This document shows, one piece after another, positions 11,718 to 24,050 of a stretch of DNA of 64,000 nt. Positions within the stretch are counted from its first letter, which is position 1. Each line of letters begins with the position of its first letter. The notes beneath the pieces are model-generated. The model was not told where the DNA came from. It ran no database searches and saw only the letters and a list, made by a program, of their open reading frames with translations. The DNA comes from Castanea sativa (lineage: Eukaryota > Streptophyta > Magnoliopsida > Fagales > Fagaceae). Where the stretch lies: assembly GCF_040712315.1 (NCBI RefSeq), contig NC_134015.1, positions 3,818,445 to 3,882,444 on the forward strand, given 5' to 3'. The position numbers and the translations under genes were made by a program.

Positions 11718-14317
11718 ACCCTAAACATCACAATAACATGCTTTGACCACCCTGCAAAAATAACAACCAAAATCAGCATTAGTTCCCAATTAACTTTGCT
11801 AATCCCTAGACATTAAGACTTAGCTTCTTGACAAGGCAACTCACCCATAAACACGATATAATTGCTCTTATTGGATATATATGATATATATGTAGGTTTG
11901 AGAGACAAGGAACCAGATCCAAGCTTGATGCATCTGAATGATGATGGCAATGGGGTCCAAAACAAGTTCAATATTGGAGCACCTAGGTAACTAGGCACTG
12001 AAGCTTGACCAACAACCAGCTTTCCATGCAATAGCATAGCCACATGTAGAGCCGGGAGGGCATGGCCCCCCTAAAGTTCAAAAGATTAATCCCATGCTAT
12101 ATTATTGTTAGGGACTTAAGAGTACTAAGTTTCTCAAACAGTGAAACCTTTTCATTATAGTACTACTATTAATTTTCACATGCATTTTTGTACAAGTGTA
12201 TATGAATTTATTATATTTCTGTGAATATATTAACATTTTATATATACCAGAGAGACGTGGACTATGATTTTGTAGAGAACTATGGGTTACAGTGGTTTTA
12301 ACTTTCTATATTAAAGTGTCAAAAGTCTTGTAGCTGAATTGACACATCTCCATATACAAAGTGCTTAGGAGTTCAGGAGAGAAAGGGTTTGAGTTGCAGG
12401 GTTAGCAGCATATTGTAATTATCTCTAAAAAAAACTTTCTATATTAAAGTATTAAACTTATATGTATTTTTATATATATGTTCCATGTATTGGGTTTATT
12501 GTAAAATTCAATTCAAAATTCAAAATAATAAAGATGTAGTCATTTAAAAGTTTTCATTATAGATTAAGTTGTATGTTGGTGGTCGAACTACCGATAATTT
12601 TTTCTCTAATAATTTTTTCTTTTTACTTTAACATGGTATTAAAATTAATGATCATTTTGAATTAAAAGAGAGATGAGTAATAAAGTATAATTAGCAGGAA
12701 ATTAGTCTTTTTTTGCCAACTTTACTCTTTATTCTCTTTTCCACTACCCTTAATTCAAACGGCCCCCAAGTTCCTATTTGGTTTCCTTTCGGCTTTTTTG
12801 GGCCTCCATTCTAATGGCGATGCTTCTTTCTAGCATTATCAATGTCGTTCAAGCACTACAAGTACCATCTAGATCCATCCCCTCTAGATATTGTTTCCAA
12901 TAATTAACCAACCACACATTTCAATCACATGGAAGTCGATCTACACAACGCCACCGAAATCACCCACACGCCCTTCACACGATATCATGTGTTATGTACA
13001 TGTCCACATGTGCCTCCATCGTCGTTGTTGGTGTCAATACATTTTTTGGCAATCAGTGTCAACCATCACCTAGTCATACATACCCACTCTCCCTTGGCCC
13101 GCATTTGTTTGTTTGCGCCAATATTTATCTCATGCATGTGTTCACACTGTTGAGAATATACACGAATTCCCATATATTTGAGTAGCGAAAAAACAAATAA
13201 AAAATAACACACATACAAGACGATTACACTACACAAAAAATTATGTAATTCATCAATTTACCTACCTTCATGGAGTTGTAGTAATTCACTATTTATAAGG
13301 AAAATTACAAGATACAATACAGTAACTTTAATCTAAAACAACGATATTTTTATCTTACATAGAAGATCTACAATAGGCTAAAAGTGGGTCAAATATTAAC
13401 TTAAAATCCAAGCCTCCGCTCTATGGACTAAATCTTAGAAAATCTCTCATTAAAATCATAGCACTTTTATGTAGAGTTAGGTCATAATCTGGATCAAACG
13501 CAAACTAAATTTCACGTAGGCCAACACGCACCCTATCTTGTCTAACATTTTTCATATTTTCTTTGATGATCTTACCGTCTAACCTCTAGGTATTTTCATT
13601 CAAACTCTACTTTGAGGTTAAGGGATGTTAAAATATATTAATAGTTTATCATATAAATATATCAACCGTCTACATGACTTTGTAGAGAACGTGGATAATG
13701 TGTCACCTCATAATTAATAGAGTGATCACAATTAAGGGCCACTGAATGTTTGTTCATGTAGTGGCAGTTGGGCCTGTTGAGGGCCGGTTGACAATATAAA
13801 AAGCCTTCTTGTTAGCAATTGGTTTCCTCGATTAAATTAAAATTTTTAATTATTATTATTTTTTTACATTCAAACATTTAAATTATTTAAATGCCCTCTT
13901 CTTTATGCTTTTAAGTTTTTTTCTTCTTCTCTTTTTCTTTTGTTTAATTTAAAGGCCAAAAAATAAAAAAGGAGGTGACTAGTGAAACACCTAGACCTTG
14001 TTTAGATGTAAATCATGTGATCATACTAATTTCTACCTACTTCAAAACACTGTATATTCTTTATGCATTAATTAAGTTCTTATATTTGTCCAAAAAAAAA
14101 AAAAAACAAAAAGTTTTATATTATCGTAGCATAACATAAGTACAACCAATCTTAAGCTTGTAAATGAGTGAGTCAAGTCGACTGTTAAAAATTTAAAACG
14201 TTAATATGAGTTATATCTAATTCATTTAATTTTATTTTGTACACGTATTGGGCTTGACTTATTGCCAAATCAGATTACAAGATATATATAGTAAAAAAAT
14301 TAAAAACTTCCTTGTGC
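11718..14317. repeat. array unit 0 (partial)
   Basis: Colinear with 37963-38720, 52440-54300 and 60220-62830. It starts at CCCTAAACATCAC, contains the MLLHGK segment, and includes the block GTAGAGAACGTGGATAATGT near 13681 that recurs near 53718 and 62318. Positions 12060-13650 show no supported gene; the plus-strand frames at 12891-13185 overlap each other and match nothing. Confidence 0.6.
11813..12043 (-). pseudogene. conserved MLLHGK segment, copy in unit 0
   Basis: A minus-strand frame reading MLLHGKLVVGQASVP and then ILNLFWTPLPSSFRCIKLG. Four paralogous copies exist: here, 37985-38250, 52465-52809 and 60400-60620. I do not recognise the product. The copies do not keep a common frame: the one at 38 kb has a 14-base deletion, and the one at 60.5 kb lost one G. 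A coding role is therefore doubtful, and the segment may be a decayed exon or part of a non-coding transcript. Confidence 0.35.
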
Positions 14318-14478
14318 TTTGTTTGTCTCATTCATCTCTGCTTACAAGATTGTTGAGATATCTTGCCTATCCCATTTTTATTCTGGAAGATGTATAATAA
14401 GTTGTCCAAGATTGATGTATAGTAGGCCATCTTGGGCCGATCCTCGTTTTCACCTTTCATCTCTAAGGAGCCTCTATT
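14318..14478. repeat. dispersed repeat (three copies in window)
   Basis: The phrase TTCATCTCTGCTTACAAGATTGTTGAGATA, followed by TCTGGAAGATGT and GTCCAAGATTGAT … CCATCTTGGGC, recurs at 24076-24260 and 46390-46575. It breaks off here at the poly-T of the LINE, so the LINE probably inserted into it. Confidence 0.7.
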
Positions 14479-15970
14479 TTTTTTTTTTTTTTTTTTGGTT
14501 GAAAGGATAATTTATTAAAAAAAACTAACTGGCCTCTCAAACAGAGGAAACAACCCAGTCATACAAAGTTCCAGCCGCATCAAGGCTGATAAGGAGAGCA
14601 ACATTAGAAGGAGGTTCAAGGAAAATGGAAAAATGGAAAAATTCTGATTTAGGATAGCACCCCGTCTAGTGAGGGCATCTGCACACTTATTGCCCTCTCT
14701 ATAACAATGCTGAATCCTAACTAAGGGAATACTTCTCAGGCTATTCCTACAATTAGCCACCAAAACATCAATACCATTAGGGTTATTCAACTCTTTCTTC
14801 AAGAGGTCTACAACCAGCTTGGAATCAAGTTCAATCACCACTGCTGGAAGCTTGAGAGAAATGCATAATCTAATGCCATCTCTAAGGGCCCAAAGCTCAG
14901 CTGCTACACTAGTTGTACTCCTGATTGCACGAGCAAAGCCCTTTACCCAAACACCCTTCTCATCTCTAATAAGACCACCTCCACCAGCCAGCCCGGGATT
15001 TCCTAATGAGGATCCGTCTGTATTCAGCTTATACCAATTTGGAGGAGGGCAATACCATCGTACCTGGATGATTTGTTTAGTTTGGATCTGTTTCCCATTG
15101 ATTCCAAGATAAAGAAACTCCGCTGCTTTGGCTAAGGTATCAGCTTTAAGATCCTGATGAGTATGAGAATTTTCAAAGGCAATACTGTTTCAATGAATCC
15201 AAAGATTCCAGAGAGCAAAAGGAAAGAGAATGCTCCATACAATGCTTGAAACAGTGCTGGTCTTAGAGCTTTTGCAGTTCAGATACAGCCAGCTATCAAG
15301 GCTAGCACCGTAAAACAAACTTCTTTGAAGAGGCGGCTTTAAGGGATTCCAAAAAATTTGGGCCGTGGGGCAATCTCTCAAAGAGTGTATGATTGTTTCA
15401 GGGGCATTGTTACACATAGGGCAGAGAAAAGGAATATCTATACCTCTTTTAGCCAAAATAGCTCGGACCGGTATACTATGGTGAGAGCATTTCCAAAGAA
15501 AGCACTTGATCTTCGGTAAAGATTGCACTTTCCACACCCAATTTCCTCTGAACCTTTGGCCAGCCTCATTACTGTCTTCCCAATTAGCCAGGCGGTATGC
15601 TTCCTTAAGATTAAATGCACTGTTAGGGGAGGAAAACCAAGAGAGCCGGTCTCCACCTTGGGTGGAAAAAGGAATAGGAGTGGCCTTCATTTCCAGCTGG
15701 ATGCAAGAAGGGAACTCAAAAGATAGACCCTCCCAATTCCACCCAAAGAAGCCAGAGATGTATTTCAACATGAGATTTTCCTTACCTTTGTTTAGGGGAC
15801 CAGAAATCAAACTTCGCAAGGTGCCAATGTTCAGCCACTTGTCAAACCAAACCGATAAGACACTATCCTTACTAGGTATCCATTTAGATTCTTTGGAAAA
15901 TATGCCCTCTCCTTTTTTTAGGCCAGCCCAGGCAAGGGAGCAAGAAGATTAACCCAAAGTACCCCTTGAA
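14479..15970 (-). mobile_element. 5'-truncated L1-type LINE
   Basis: On the minus strand the element ends in a poly-A tail (poly-T at about 14479-14498 on plus) and carries only the last part of its second ORF: the end of reverse transcriptase, a zf-RVT zinc-binding domain and an RNase H domain. Truncation at the 5' side near 15970 is usual for target-primed reverse transcription. I could not find a convincing target-site duplication. Confidence 0.85.
14515..15819 (-). pseudogene. LINE ORF2 C-terminus: zf-RVT and RNase H
   Basis: Residues 1-209 of the first part (15190-15819) include VWKVQSLPKIKCFLWKC and a zinc-binding region with CPMC and HSLRDC spacing, the zf-RVT domain that follows RT in plant L1 elements. 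A TGA at 15190-15192 interrupts it. The same frame continues as an RNase H domain with its acidic residues in TDGSS, AAELWALRDG, ELDSKLVVDLL and KCADALTRRG, ending at 14515. A single nonsense change (probably CGA to TGA after WIH) thus separates the two domains, suggesting modest age. It belongs to the L1 element in which it sits. Confidence 0.85.
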
Positions 15971-16202
15971 GTTCTCACATGTCTACGCTATTTATTAGTC
16001 AACACTCTCACCCACAAGGAGGATTTTTCCGCATGAAAATTCCAATTCAACATCTATTGAAGTCTATTGGGTTGCTGTATTCAACTCTAATTTTCTTTTC
16101 TTGTTTTTCATGCATACCAACGCCCGTGCGTATACACTATACACACACAAGGTCCGAGAATCATGATTCAATTTCTCATCTCATCTCATGTCAGGAAAAT
16201 TA

Positions 16203-16347
16203 TTAGGTATTTCTGAAGTATCATAAATGCGTATTCCCTCTTCTCACGTGAATGGTAGGTCCCATTAATTGAATTCATGGTGGGACCTACCATTCATGTG
16301 AGAGGAAGGAGCATACATTTATAGTATTTCAGAAGTACACAATAATT
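16203..16347. mobile_element. fold-back MITE, family A
   Basis: Nearly palindromic: TATTTCTGAAGTATCATAAATG at the left pairs with CATTTATAGTATTTCAGAAGTA at the right, and GGTAGGTCCCA pairs with TGGGACCTACC at the centre. Relatives lie at 28862-29010, 47110-47262 and about 55975-56095. Confidence 0.75.
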
Positions 16348-16415
16348 TCACTGTCAGGAAAATTTCCTCAAAATAATAATAATAAAAAATAAATAACCTC
16401 TCATGTCAAGGGCAG

Positions 16416-16419
<4 letters not shown>

Positions 16420-16455
<36 letters not shown>

Positions 16456-16483
16456 TAATAATAATAACAATAATAATAATAAT
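16420..16483. repeat. (AAT)n microsatellite
   Basis: About 20 trinucleotide units with two AAC interruptions. Confidence 0.95.
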
Positions 16484-17033
16484 CTTATTGTCTCATGTCT
16501 AGGAGCAAACTATATATTTTTAAATTATATAAATGATGTCCATAAAAATAAAATAAAATAAAATGATAAACTCTAGGACACATTTTCTTCAATTCCTCTT
16601 TTCTACTTTTGTGAGGATTAAGAAAGTTACAATTGGCCATTAAGGCATTGACATAATAGATAATATTTAGTAGGAACATGAAATATGTTATGAAAAAAAT
16701 CTAGAGTCATGAATTCTAATTTAGTTAACTAATAAAATCTAGAGTCATGAAATACTTATTATAAAAGTATGCATCAAAGTTGAGTTTATAGATCTAATAC
16801 TAAATAATATTCAATTGATATGAAACTTGTTATACATGTTAAAAACATAGAGAATATGTTATTCAACTATGAGATTTTCAAAATATTAATCTCATAAAGT
16901 GGAATATCTATTTTTTTTATTACATATACGAGATAAGATTTGATCTAATTCCGGCAATAATTTTATTTTCCTGGTAAAAAAAATCTATAGATCTTATTCT
17001 GGAAAGCATATAATTTCTCATGATTCAAATAAC

Positions 17034-17175
17034 ACATTTTTTTTTTTTTTTTTATACAAGATAGAATTTCTACTCTAACATAATCTAAGTGTATATGTGT
17101 CTGAAGACTTGAACCCCGACCCTTGCCCCCCACATCCCACAAGTATTTATACTTGTGAAGTGATTACCACACTTA
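17034..17175 (-). mobile_element. tRNA-derived SINE, copy 1
   Basis: Poly-T (poly-A on minus) then ACAAGATAGAATTTCTACTC … CACAAGTATTTATACTTGTG … GTGATTACCAC. It is flanked by a 12-bp target duplication GATTCAAATAAC at 17022-17033 and 17176-17187. The paralogous site near 39375-39390 lacks the insertion. Relative of the SINE at 19903-20068. Confidence 0.88.
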
Positions 17176-17517
17176 GATTCAAATAACTAATACCAAGGAA
17201 ACAACTAATTACCAACGCATATAGTGGCAGGATAAAAAATTAAATGCATACAATTTATTTTGGTAAGGAATCCAACATATGATAATGATTTGAAATATAC
17301 TAGGAAACAAAGTTGGAACCATTTCATTTACATTTATGTTAAAATCTATTTTATTTGGAAAAATTATAAATACGCCTTACATTTATGTTAAGAAATCCAA
17401 ATTGTGAATTTGTGATTGTCCATTCATTATTTGCATGCTGAAATTTGCATATGGCATGTTGCTGTGGTATTTCATTTTATAGATGTCAAGAGAAATGATA
17501 TTCATAAGCAATTTTGA

Positions 17518-17525
17518 TATAAATA
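17518..17525 (+). promoter_or_regulatory. TATA box of small ORF copy 1
   Basis: TATAAATA followed by GACC, 82 bp before the ATG. The same octamer stands at 27014, 39818, 47932 and 56577, and the 100-200 bp upstream is also conserved. Confidence 0.6.
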
Positions 17526-17599
17526 GACCATCTTCCACCTTTCCTTCCAGTTCCACTAGAAATTTTTTATTGATGTAGCCTCATGCGAGTGTGTATTAG

Positions 17600-17707
17600 A
17601 TGACATTAATCTATCGGATTAGTGATTTACCAGACTTCAACATTATATCTAGGTTGATCAAGTCCTTCCGGGTAATGCATAAATATAGCCCAGTTGGTCT
17701 TCAATAA
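17600..17707 (+). CDS. small conserved ORF, copy 1 (35 aa, ends before intron)
   Basis: The ATG directly follows an in-frame TAG and lies 82 bp from a TATA box. The product contains LIYRISDLPDFNII and FRVMHKYSPVGLQ, then a TAA at the last codon of exon 1, where copies 2, 4 and 5 have TCA. A splice donor GTTAGT (17709) and acceptor TTGCAG (17795) enclose an 87-nt intron, and exon 2 sequence follows. One extra codon relative to copy 3 keeps the frame. I do not recognise the product. It has no signal peptide or membrane segment. It could be a shortened micropeptide or a decayed one. Confidence 0.4.
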   Translation: MTLIYRISDLPDFNIISRLIKSFRVMHKYSPVGLQ

Positions 17708-19902
17708 GGTTAGTTTATCTGAATTCTTCTTCTTTATGATAATCAATATCAAGCTACGTCTTTCTTACTCTTTATTTCTGGATTTTTGGTTGCAGATTGT
17801 GTTAGATGATTTAAATCATCCATTCAAGAACTTTAAAATCTCTACCATGTGTTATCAATCACAATCACATATGGAGAATACCAACCTTGAAGGACATAAG
17901 AATTTCCTTGAAATATAAATGAATACATTATTACACCTTAATTTGTAGTTTGTAGTAGAAATGGCTTAATGAATATTATGCAAAAGCATTAGTCTTATTA
18001 TACATTCACCATATGCTAATTGTTTATCTTGCATTTTGTTGTGCAAATCTACTGTACATTCACCGTATTCTAATTGTTTCTCTCGCATTTTGTTGATAAG
18101 TGAAGCTTGGAAGCTATATAGTGGGTTAATAATTATTTAATTTCACAACCAACTTGCCTTTGGTCACAACTCACAACTCAGATGATGTATGTCATAATCA
18201 ACTTGCCTAATAGCAATTCTTTTTCAATCGGATAAACGTAACAACCCAATGCTTTTGAACTTTTGATAGCTAGGACATAATATGATAATAAGGTTGGTTT
18301 TTTTTTTTTTTTTTGGTGTCTAACTACATTCCATATGACATCCAATTATTATTATTATTATTATTTGATATAAAAATATCCTTAAAAAAAATCAATAATT
18401 ACAATGAGCTAGAGGAGGATTTTGGACCTTAAAATATTCTTTTGAAGACACCAAGATATTTTAATTGAGCTATAAGACTCATGGCTAATGGGGGATTCAC
18501 CTTTTTTTTTTTTTTTTTTGAATTTTTAATTTTTTTATTGAGAAGAATGGTAGATTCACCTTACTGCTGCTTTGTCCTAATAATAGAGGCGATGAAATGT
18601 TCGATTAGACTCATGGCTAATGGTAGATTCACATTCTCTTGCCGTTATTTATGCCCTCCAAATATTAGAGGCAATCAAATGTTAAATTACTTTTCTCTTG
18701 GTGTTATACATAAATTGATTTCCTTCAATCCAAAGTTATTTTCTCAAATACATTGAGAAATTAGGAAATGAGCATTGAGGTGCTTCCCAATGTAAGAGTC
18801 TAATGAGACTTAATTGATTAAATGAAGAACACAATTATGGCTTGCTAAGAAATTCATTGGAACTGGTTCAATTGACAAACAGACCAAATGAATACACAAA
18901 TTTCTACTCTGGTTGCTTAATGAACAAACTTTACTTCTTGGTACCCCTTATAAGCAACTCACAAGGTAAATTTTATGAGTATTAGAACTTATCAAGAAAG
19001 CTGAAGTTCACATTTTACTTCAATTATTTTATATAGAGCTGATACTCATGAGATATTGCAACACTGAATATCGAAATTCAACATTCTATTTCCATCATAT
19101 CCAACTCAAGGTACATGAGCTTTGATAGAAAATTAAATAGTTAATTCCCAAGATTGATGAAGGCTACCTCTAAAATGTTTATTTAAAAAAAAAAAAAAAT
19201 TCCTCAGCATCACGCAGCTAGCAAAAAAAAAAAAAAAAAAAAGTTATTGAAGCAGATGCTAAAGAGCTAAAGTCATAAATTGAGAAGTTGCTATTACTTC
19301 CAAGACCATTGATGAGGGAATATGTAAGATGATTACTTATGTAATTATTTCTTATTGTACTTCTTATTTGTCACTTTTAATTTGACGTAGAAAGAAAACG
19401 TTATTGTCTACAAATTTTAAGATTGATCATATATATTTTTTTTTATTCTAATAAATATTCAAGAAAGAAAAATGGTGTTTTTGCATTTTGCTAATTTGAT
19501 TGAATAACGCATCGATGAACTTGCTGTGCTTGAGACTTGGGACGTTTAATGCAATTCTATGTTGGTATATCCATTAATATAATTCATTTGTTGCTTTATA
19601 AATTTTTAGTGTTCCCTACATTCTTTCTATTTTTGTGATATTTCTATGTAAGAAATTTTTTTTTTTTTTTTTTTTTTTGAGAAACAGATAAGGCAATATT
19701 ATTAAGGTAAATTAGATTGGAAAACATCAACCAAATCCGGTGATAGATAAGGTCCATGGTTTCACCGTATATATTTTCTTTATTAGTAAGCAATTAATTC
19801 AGGTATTTGCAAGAATAATTTGAAGGAAAAAACATGTTTTCTTTGTTAGTAGTAGTAATCTCTTATGTATATTTTCTTTTTCTTTTTCCAAGTCATCGTA
19901 AC

Positions 19903-20068
19903 TTTTTTTTTTTTTTTTTTTTTACAAGATAGAATTTCTACTCTAGCATGATCTAAGTGTATATGTGTGTGAAGTTCATTTTTGAAAACTTGAACTCCAG
20001 CCCTTGCCCCTCACACCCCACAAGCATTTATATTTGTGGAGTGACCACTAAGGTGCGCGGTGGTAAGC
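19903..20068 (-). mobile_element. tRNA-derived SINE, copy 2
   Basis: On the minus strand it begins CTTACCACCGCGCACCTTAG, continues with AGTGGTCACTCCACAA (A-box-like) and GGAGTTCAAGTTT (B-box-like), and ends in poly-A. Target duplication CATCRTAACTTT at 19894-19905 and 20069-20080. Pol III boxes plus a poly-A tail suggest a tRNA-derived SINE mobilised by an L1-type LINE. The inverted arm carries the same copy at 33913-34081. Confidence 0.85.
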
Positions 20069-20149
20069 CATCATAACTTTAAGCAAAGTGAAATTTTAAA
20101 AAAATTGTTCAACTATTAATGGCTAGTTTTTCTTTAAAGATGAAGAAAA

Positions 20150-21080
20150 ATGTCATCGGGGTTGTGGACTGGGAGGTTGTCCAGCTGATCTTGGCAGGCT
20201 TGAATGTCCCTTCACGAGGCTAGGATGATCGCTGTAAGTTCCTCCCACTTCCTTCTTGTCGCCTCTACATTAAGAGCTTGAGTCACCGCAAGCTCCAAAT
20301 CCAGAGGTTCGCACCCAGAACTGGTCAGGTCATCCCAGGCCTCTTGAACTTGACCCTTGCTGCTTCATCAAAGTCCCTCGCCCTAACAAACTACAGGTGG
20401 TGTAGCAAGGTGCCCAAGCGTTGAAAAAGGGTATTCCGAGCACACTCAGAAAAACCTTTGATGCGAGTTCGGACAGTGGGGTGAGTATGGAAGAAATCAG
20501 CTAGGATCAGTGCTTGCTCAGGAGTAGTTGCTCCCGTTGTATTGTTTGAAGAAGAATAAGTTCGCATTTCCAAAAGAGTTCCCTCCGTGGATTATTGCTT
20601 CCATGTAAGATCCTAATAAAAAGATCAAAATCCCTTATCAGAGCCTCCAGTCACAGGCTTTGCAACATGACTCGATTATCTGATCAATCAGATTGGAGCA
20701 GTCTTGGCATCTGAAAACTATTTCAGATGGGCAGGCTTTACTCTTACCAATAGCACAATCCATATGAATCCTATGTGAACATGTATCACACTTCAAATGT
20801 CAGGCATCTACTTCAAATTCAAACTTGTTACAGATTTCAAACATGCAAAGATTACAGAAACCTTTACCATTGGTGCATGTCATACAAGAACAATTCTTGG
20901 TAGGAACTAGGAAGTAGGATTTGACATTCCACATTTCTGCATTTCTAGTACCCAAAGATATGAGTGAAGTCCGAGAGAGAGACAAACTGATTCTGGGTTG
21001 CAAGAATGCATGACTTCCGGTATTTATAGCAACGAGCATTTCAAGCTGTGCTCTGTGCTTCTGCAGCAACTTCAGATATT
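20150..21080 (-). pseudogene. DC1-domain protein fragment, donor-arm copy
   Basis: The minus frame starting near 21069 reads into CTNGKGFCNLCMFEICNKF and, after an in-frame TGA at about 20800 (probably a former TGG), LKCDTCSHRIHMDCAIG and VFRCQDCSNL: the paired Cys and His spacing of DC1 (C1-like) zinc fingers, plant proteins often linked to lipid or redox signalling. Downstream at 20391-20573 is a helical-looking frame with TTPEQALILADFFHTHP, then FDEAARVKFKR and ALNVEATRRKWEELTA in shifted frames; I do not recognise that part. Stops and frameshifts mark it as a pseudogene. It is mirrored at 32910-33840. Confidence 0.65.
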
Positions 21081-22259
21081 CCCTTTGCTGTGAACCACCA
21101 TTCCCTTCAAGAATAACTTTTAAGTTCGTTCATCATTTTATCTAGAAAGGCAACTGTGAAACAGCCCATCTTTGCAGAGATTTTACAACACTCTCTCTCT
21201 TCTGCTATGGCCCGGAGAGACATTATCCAATTGTTCATTGAAATCATTCCCAGTTTTCCCATTCTCCCTCATCTTGTTTCCGGACCCCTCCACACACACA
21301 CACACACTTTTTTTTTTTTTTTGAAAAATTGCTAGAGATTGTTATTTAAAATAACAAAGTAGCACACAATAAATATAACTTACAAGCATAAATAATCAAG
21401 CAATGAATATAGCTCGCATAAAAGACAAGGAAAAAAATTACTACTGAGCATAAAAGTTAGGAGTACTTTTTTTTTTTTTTTAAATAAAAAAAATATACAT
21501 AGCAAAAACAGAGACAATAGAAAACTAGCAAGATAAGATCACAGAGAAAATAGTATATATAAAAAAAATAAAAAATAAAAAAGCGTTACCTCCATTTTTA
21601 AATAAGAAAAAGAATTTAAGAAGTTTTTAACAATCTAACAACACATAAATACACACAAACCTCGTTCTTTGGCGCTCAATCGAGAAAAAAGTCCGACACG
21701 AGATTCACTTAGATCTCTCACCTCTTGGAAATGCAATTCATCTTCTTTAACAGAAATTCCACCACGCAATGTCATTACTATCTATGGGGATAGATTTTTA
21801 TTTAAAGGTTCGAGTGAGTATTAATAATGTCTACAGTAACTATGGGAATTTAATCAAATGTTCGAGTGAGTGTCAATAATGTCTTACAGTAATATAAATT
21901 CCACCAGGACCACCACACGTTCATAAAAAATAAAAAGATTCAACTACAGTGTCTCTACCGATACATATGCAATGGTTATGTATTTTGCGCATGACCAATT
22001 TTAACCGATGCATATGCAATGGTCATTACGTTGCACATGACTAATTTTAAGAGAGATTTAAAAAAAAAAATTTATTTAGTTAATTTTTTAACATAAGATA
22101 GAAATTTTATTTTAGACTTAATTTAAGAGTGTATATATGTAAAATTTCCTCTTGTAGACTTGTGGAGTGACTATTTTGCCAAAAATAGGATACTTGTAAA
22201 GTAATCATCATGCCAAAAGTATGTTATTTTAAGAGAGATTCGGTTAACCTAACGTTAAC

Positions 22260-22530
22260 AATCTCTCTCTCACATACATACATGGAAATACAAATCACTC
22301 TCTCTCTCTCTCATCAAAACCCATCAACGCCTCTCTCTATCTCTCTCATCCTCCTCCTTTGTTCTTCTCGAAGCCCATTAAACCCGCAAAAGAATCACTC
22401 CACATGCTCAGGCCACCGATCCCACTTAACCAAGTCTCTACCGTTCCTTCTCTTCACCCCCTTCTCTCATTGCCAAGGACTACCGCTCCTACCACCTCAT
22501 CTTTTCACGACTCCAATTTTTTTCAGGTTT
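22260..22530 (+). other. CT-rich leader and possible first exon
   Basis: A CT-rich leader is followed by an ATG-initiated stretch MLRPPIPLNQVSTVP … FHDSNFFQ ending at TTTTTTTCAG|GTTTGT, a plausible exon-intron junction near 22524. The same structure is at 44820-45160 and, inverted, at 31460-31730. No later exon is recognisable, so this is probably a promoter plus first exon of a lost gene. Product unknown. Confidence 0.35.
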
Positions 22531-24050
22531 GTTACCAAATCCCGCTGCCGCTCTTGCTTCTTTTTGTCTCTTTTTTGTTGTTGTAATTTACGAAATATTA
22601 GGATTACCGTATTTGATATTATTTTGGTTTGTTTTGTGTGATATATTTGGATGATTTAATTATGGATTTTAGTGTTGTGAAAATTAGATTTTGAAAAGTG
22701 AATTAAGTTTATAATTTTTTTTTAATAAATATTACCATTCCCAACAGGCTAGGGCCTATTCTTTGTCCCCCCCCCCCCCCCCCCCTACCCTTTTCTTGAA
22801 TAAATCTACAGACGCACCCAATAGTGTTTTTTAGGCCATGGCATTACTGCAGGAGGAAATTTCCAAAAAAATGGTCCACTAGTCTAGTTTGTTGGGCTGG
22901 CTAGCCTCCATGGAGGATATCATACAAGGAATGTGTTTCCTTTTTAAGAGAAACTTTTTACCCCTATATATTTGCTTTTTCCATATCTAGTTTATAAACT
23001 TTATATGAGTTTTTTATTTTATTTTTAGAGATAGTTCCAACTTATGTCGTTTGATTCTGATTGTTACTTTTTATCATCAGACTAAAATATCAATTGGTTT
23101 TTTGGTGTAATCGGAGATCAAACTTATATTTGAGTTTCTTTTACTTTGTTATTACTACATCAAATCATTATTTCAGTTGATGGTCCAATTGACAATTTCC
23201 ATATTGGCTAGATATTTTTAACTTTTAAAGTAAAGCTATAAGAAAGATAATCTATTTAAAAAACCTTCTCCCCTGTGTGTGTGTGTGTGTGTTAATACTT
23301 AGTATTTAAAAATATATATATATATAACGTAGCCGTTTTATGCACTCACCTTCTTATAATGTGTGGACCCTTACAACATGTAAACCTCGTATAATATAGT
23401 GGGTGACTAGTTTTTTTTTTTTAGAATAAAAGCTTGGAATTCCATTGAAAGAAAATCAACCGTTATTGGTTAAAATTAAGACAAAATAAAGGTGTAGAGG
23501 AACATCCTCCTCCATCCATACCGAAAAACCTTTAATATTTCTAACATGTGAGTAACAGAATTACCAAGTGAGTGGCTAGTTGGTTACATACAATCGCTCC
23601 ATGAGATATTCTTTCCTTCTGGTAAAAATGTCACTAGTTGATATTGAAGTCATAGAATGGACCCAAGCTCTCAAAAGCACGTGAAAGAGAGTTAAGATGT
23701 AAAGAAATTCATAGTTTTTGACTTTTGATCCTCTCATAGACTAAGACAAGTCGGGGTTGACTTTAAATTTTAAAGCCATTTATGAAATTAAACGTGGCAA
23801 CTGGCAAGGATTAAGAACCCATCACCTTGAGTTTCTAACTTGTACTAAATATATTTAGGACACGAAGGGCACATAGTAAAAGCTAAAGATTCATTTGCAT
23901 AGTCAAAGCTAAAGATTCGATATCAAATTTCAAATTGTGTTAGTCGGTAAAAACTTTTCTCAGAAATTGGAAAATGCTGAATATTTTTTGAAATCAATTC
24001 CATTTGGTGCTAAGAACTTTATGGACCAGTGATGTTATCCGGTATCTTCT

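Larger units (their letters stand above)
16490..19240. repeat. array unit 1 (partial, exonuclease lost)
   Basis: Colinear with 38740-40760 up to about 18500 (TATA box, small ORF, CAACTTGCCTTTGGTC block). It then jumps to the block that lies upstream of exonuclease copies elsewhere (compare 59420-60010), ending near CCTCAGCATCACGCAGCTAGC. The exonuclease gene itself is missing, so I infer a deletion of roughly 1-2 kb. Confidence 0.65.
18409..23122 (+). repeat. 4.7-kb inverted duplication, donor arm
   Basis: Reverse complement of 30846-35577, almost identical throughout; most differences are homopolymer lengths (for example 19 C at 22767-22785 against 14 G at 31200-31213). Sequence continues across the left edge in agreement with the paralogue near 40670-40700, so this arm is in its original context. 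It contains part of array unit 1, a SINE, a DC1-domain pseudogene and a CT-rich exon-like segment. The 7.7-kb interval between the arms is single copy with respect to the duplication. Confidence 0.95.

Noticed and set aside
15506..15952. 148-codon plus-strand frame
   Set aside because: Antisense of the LINE zf-RVT coding region.
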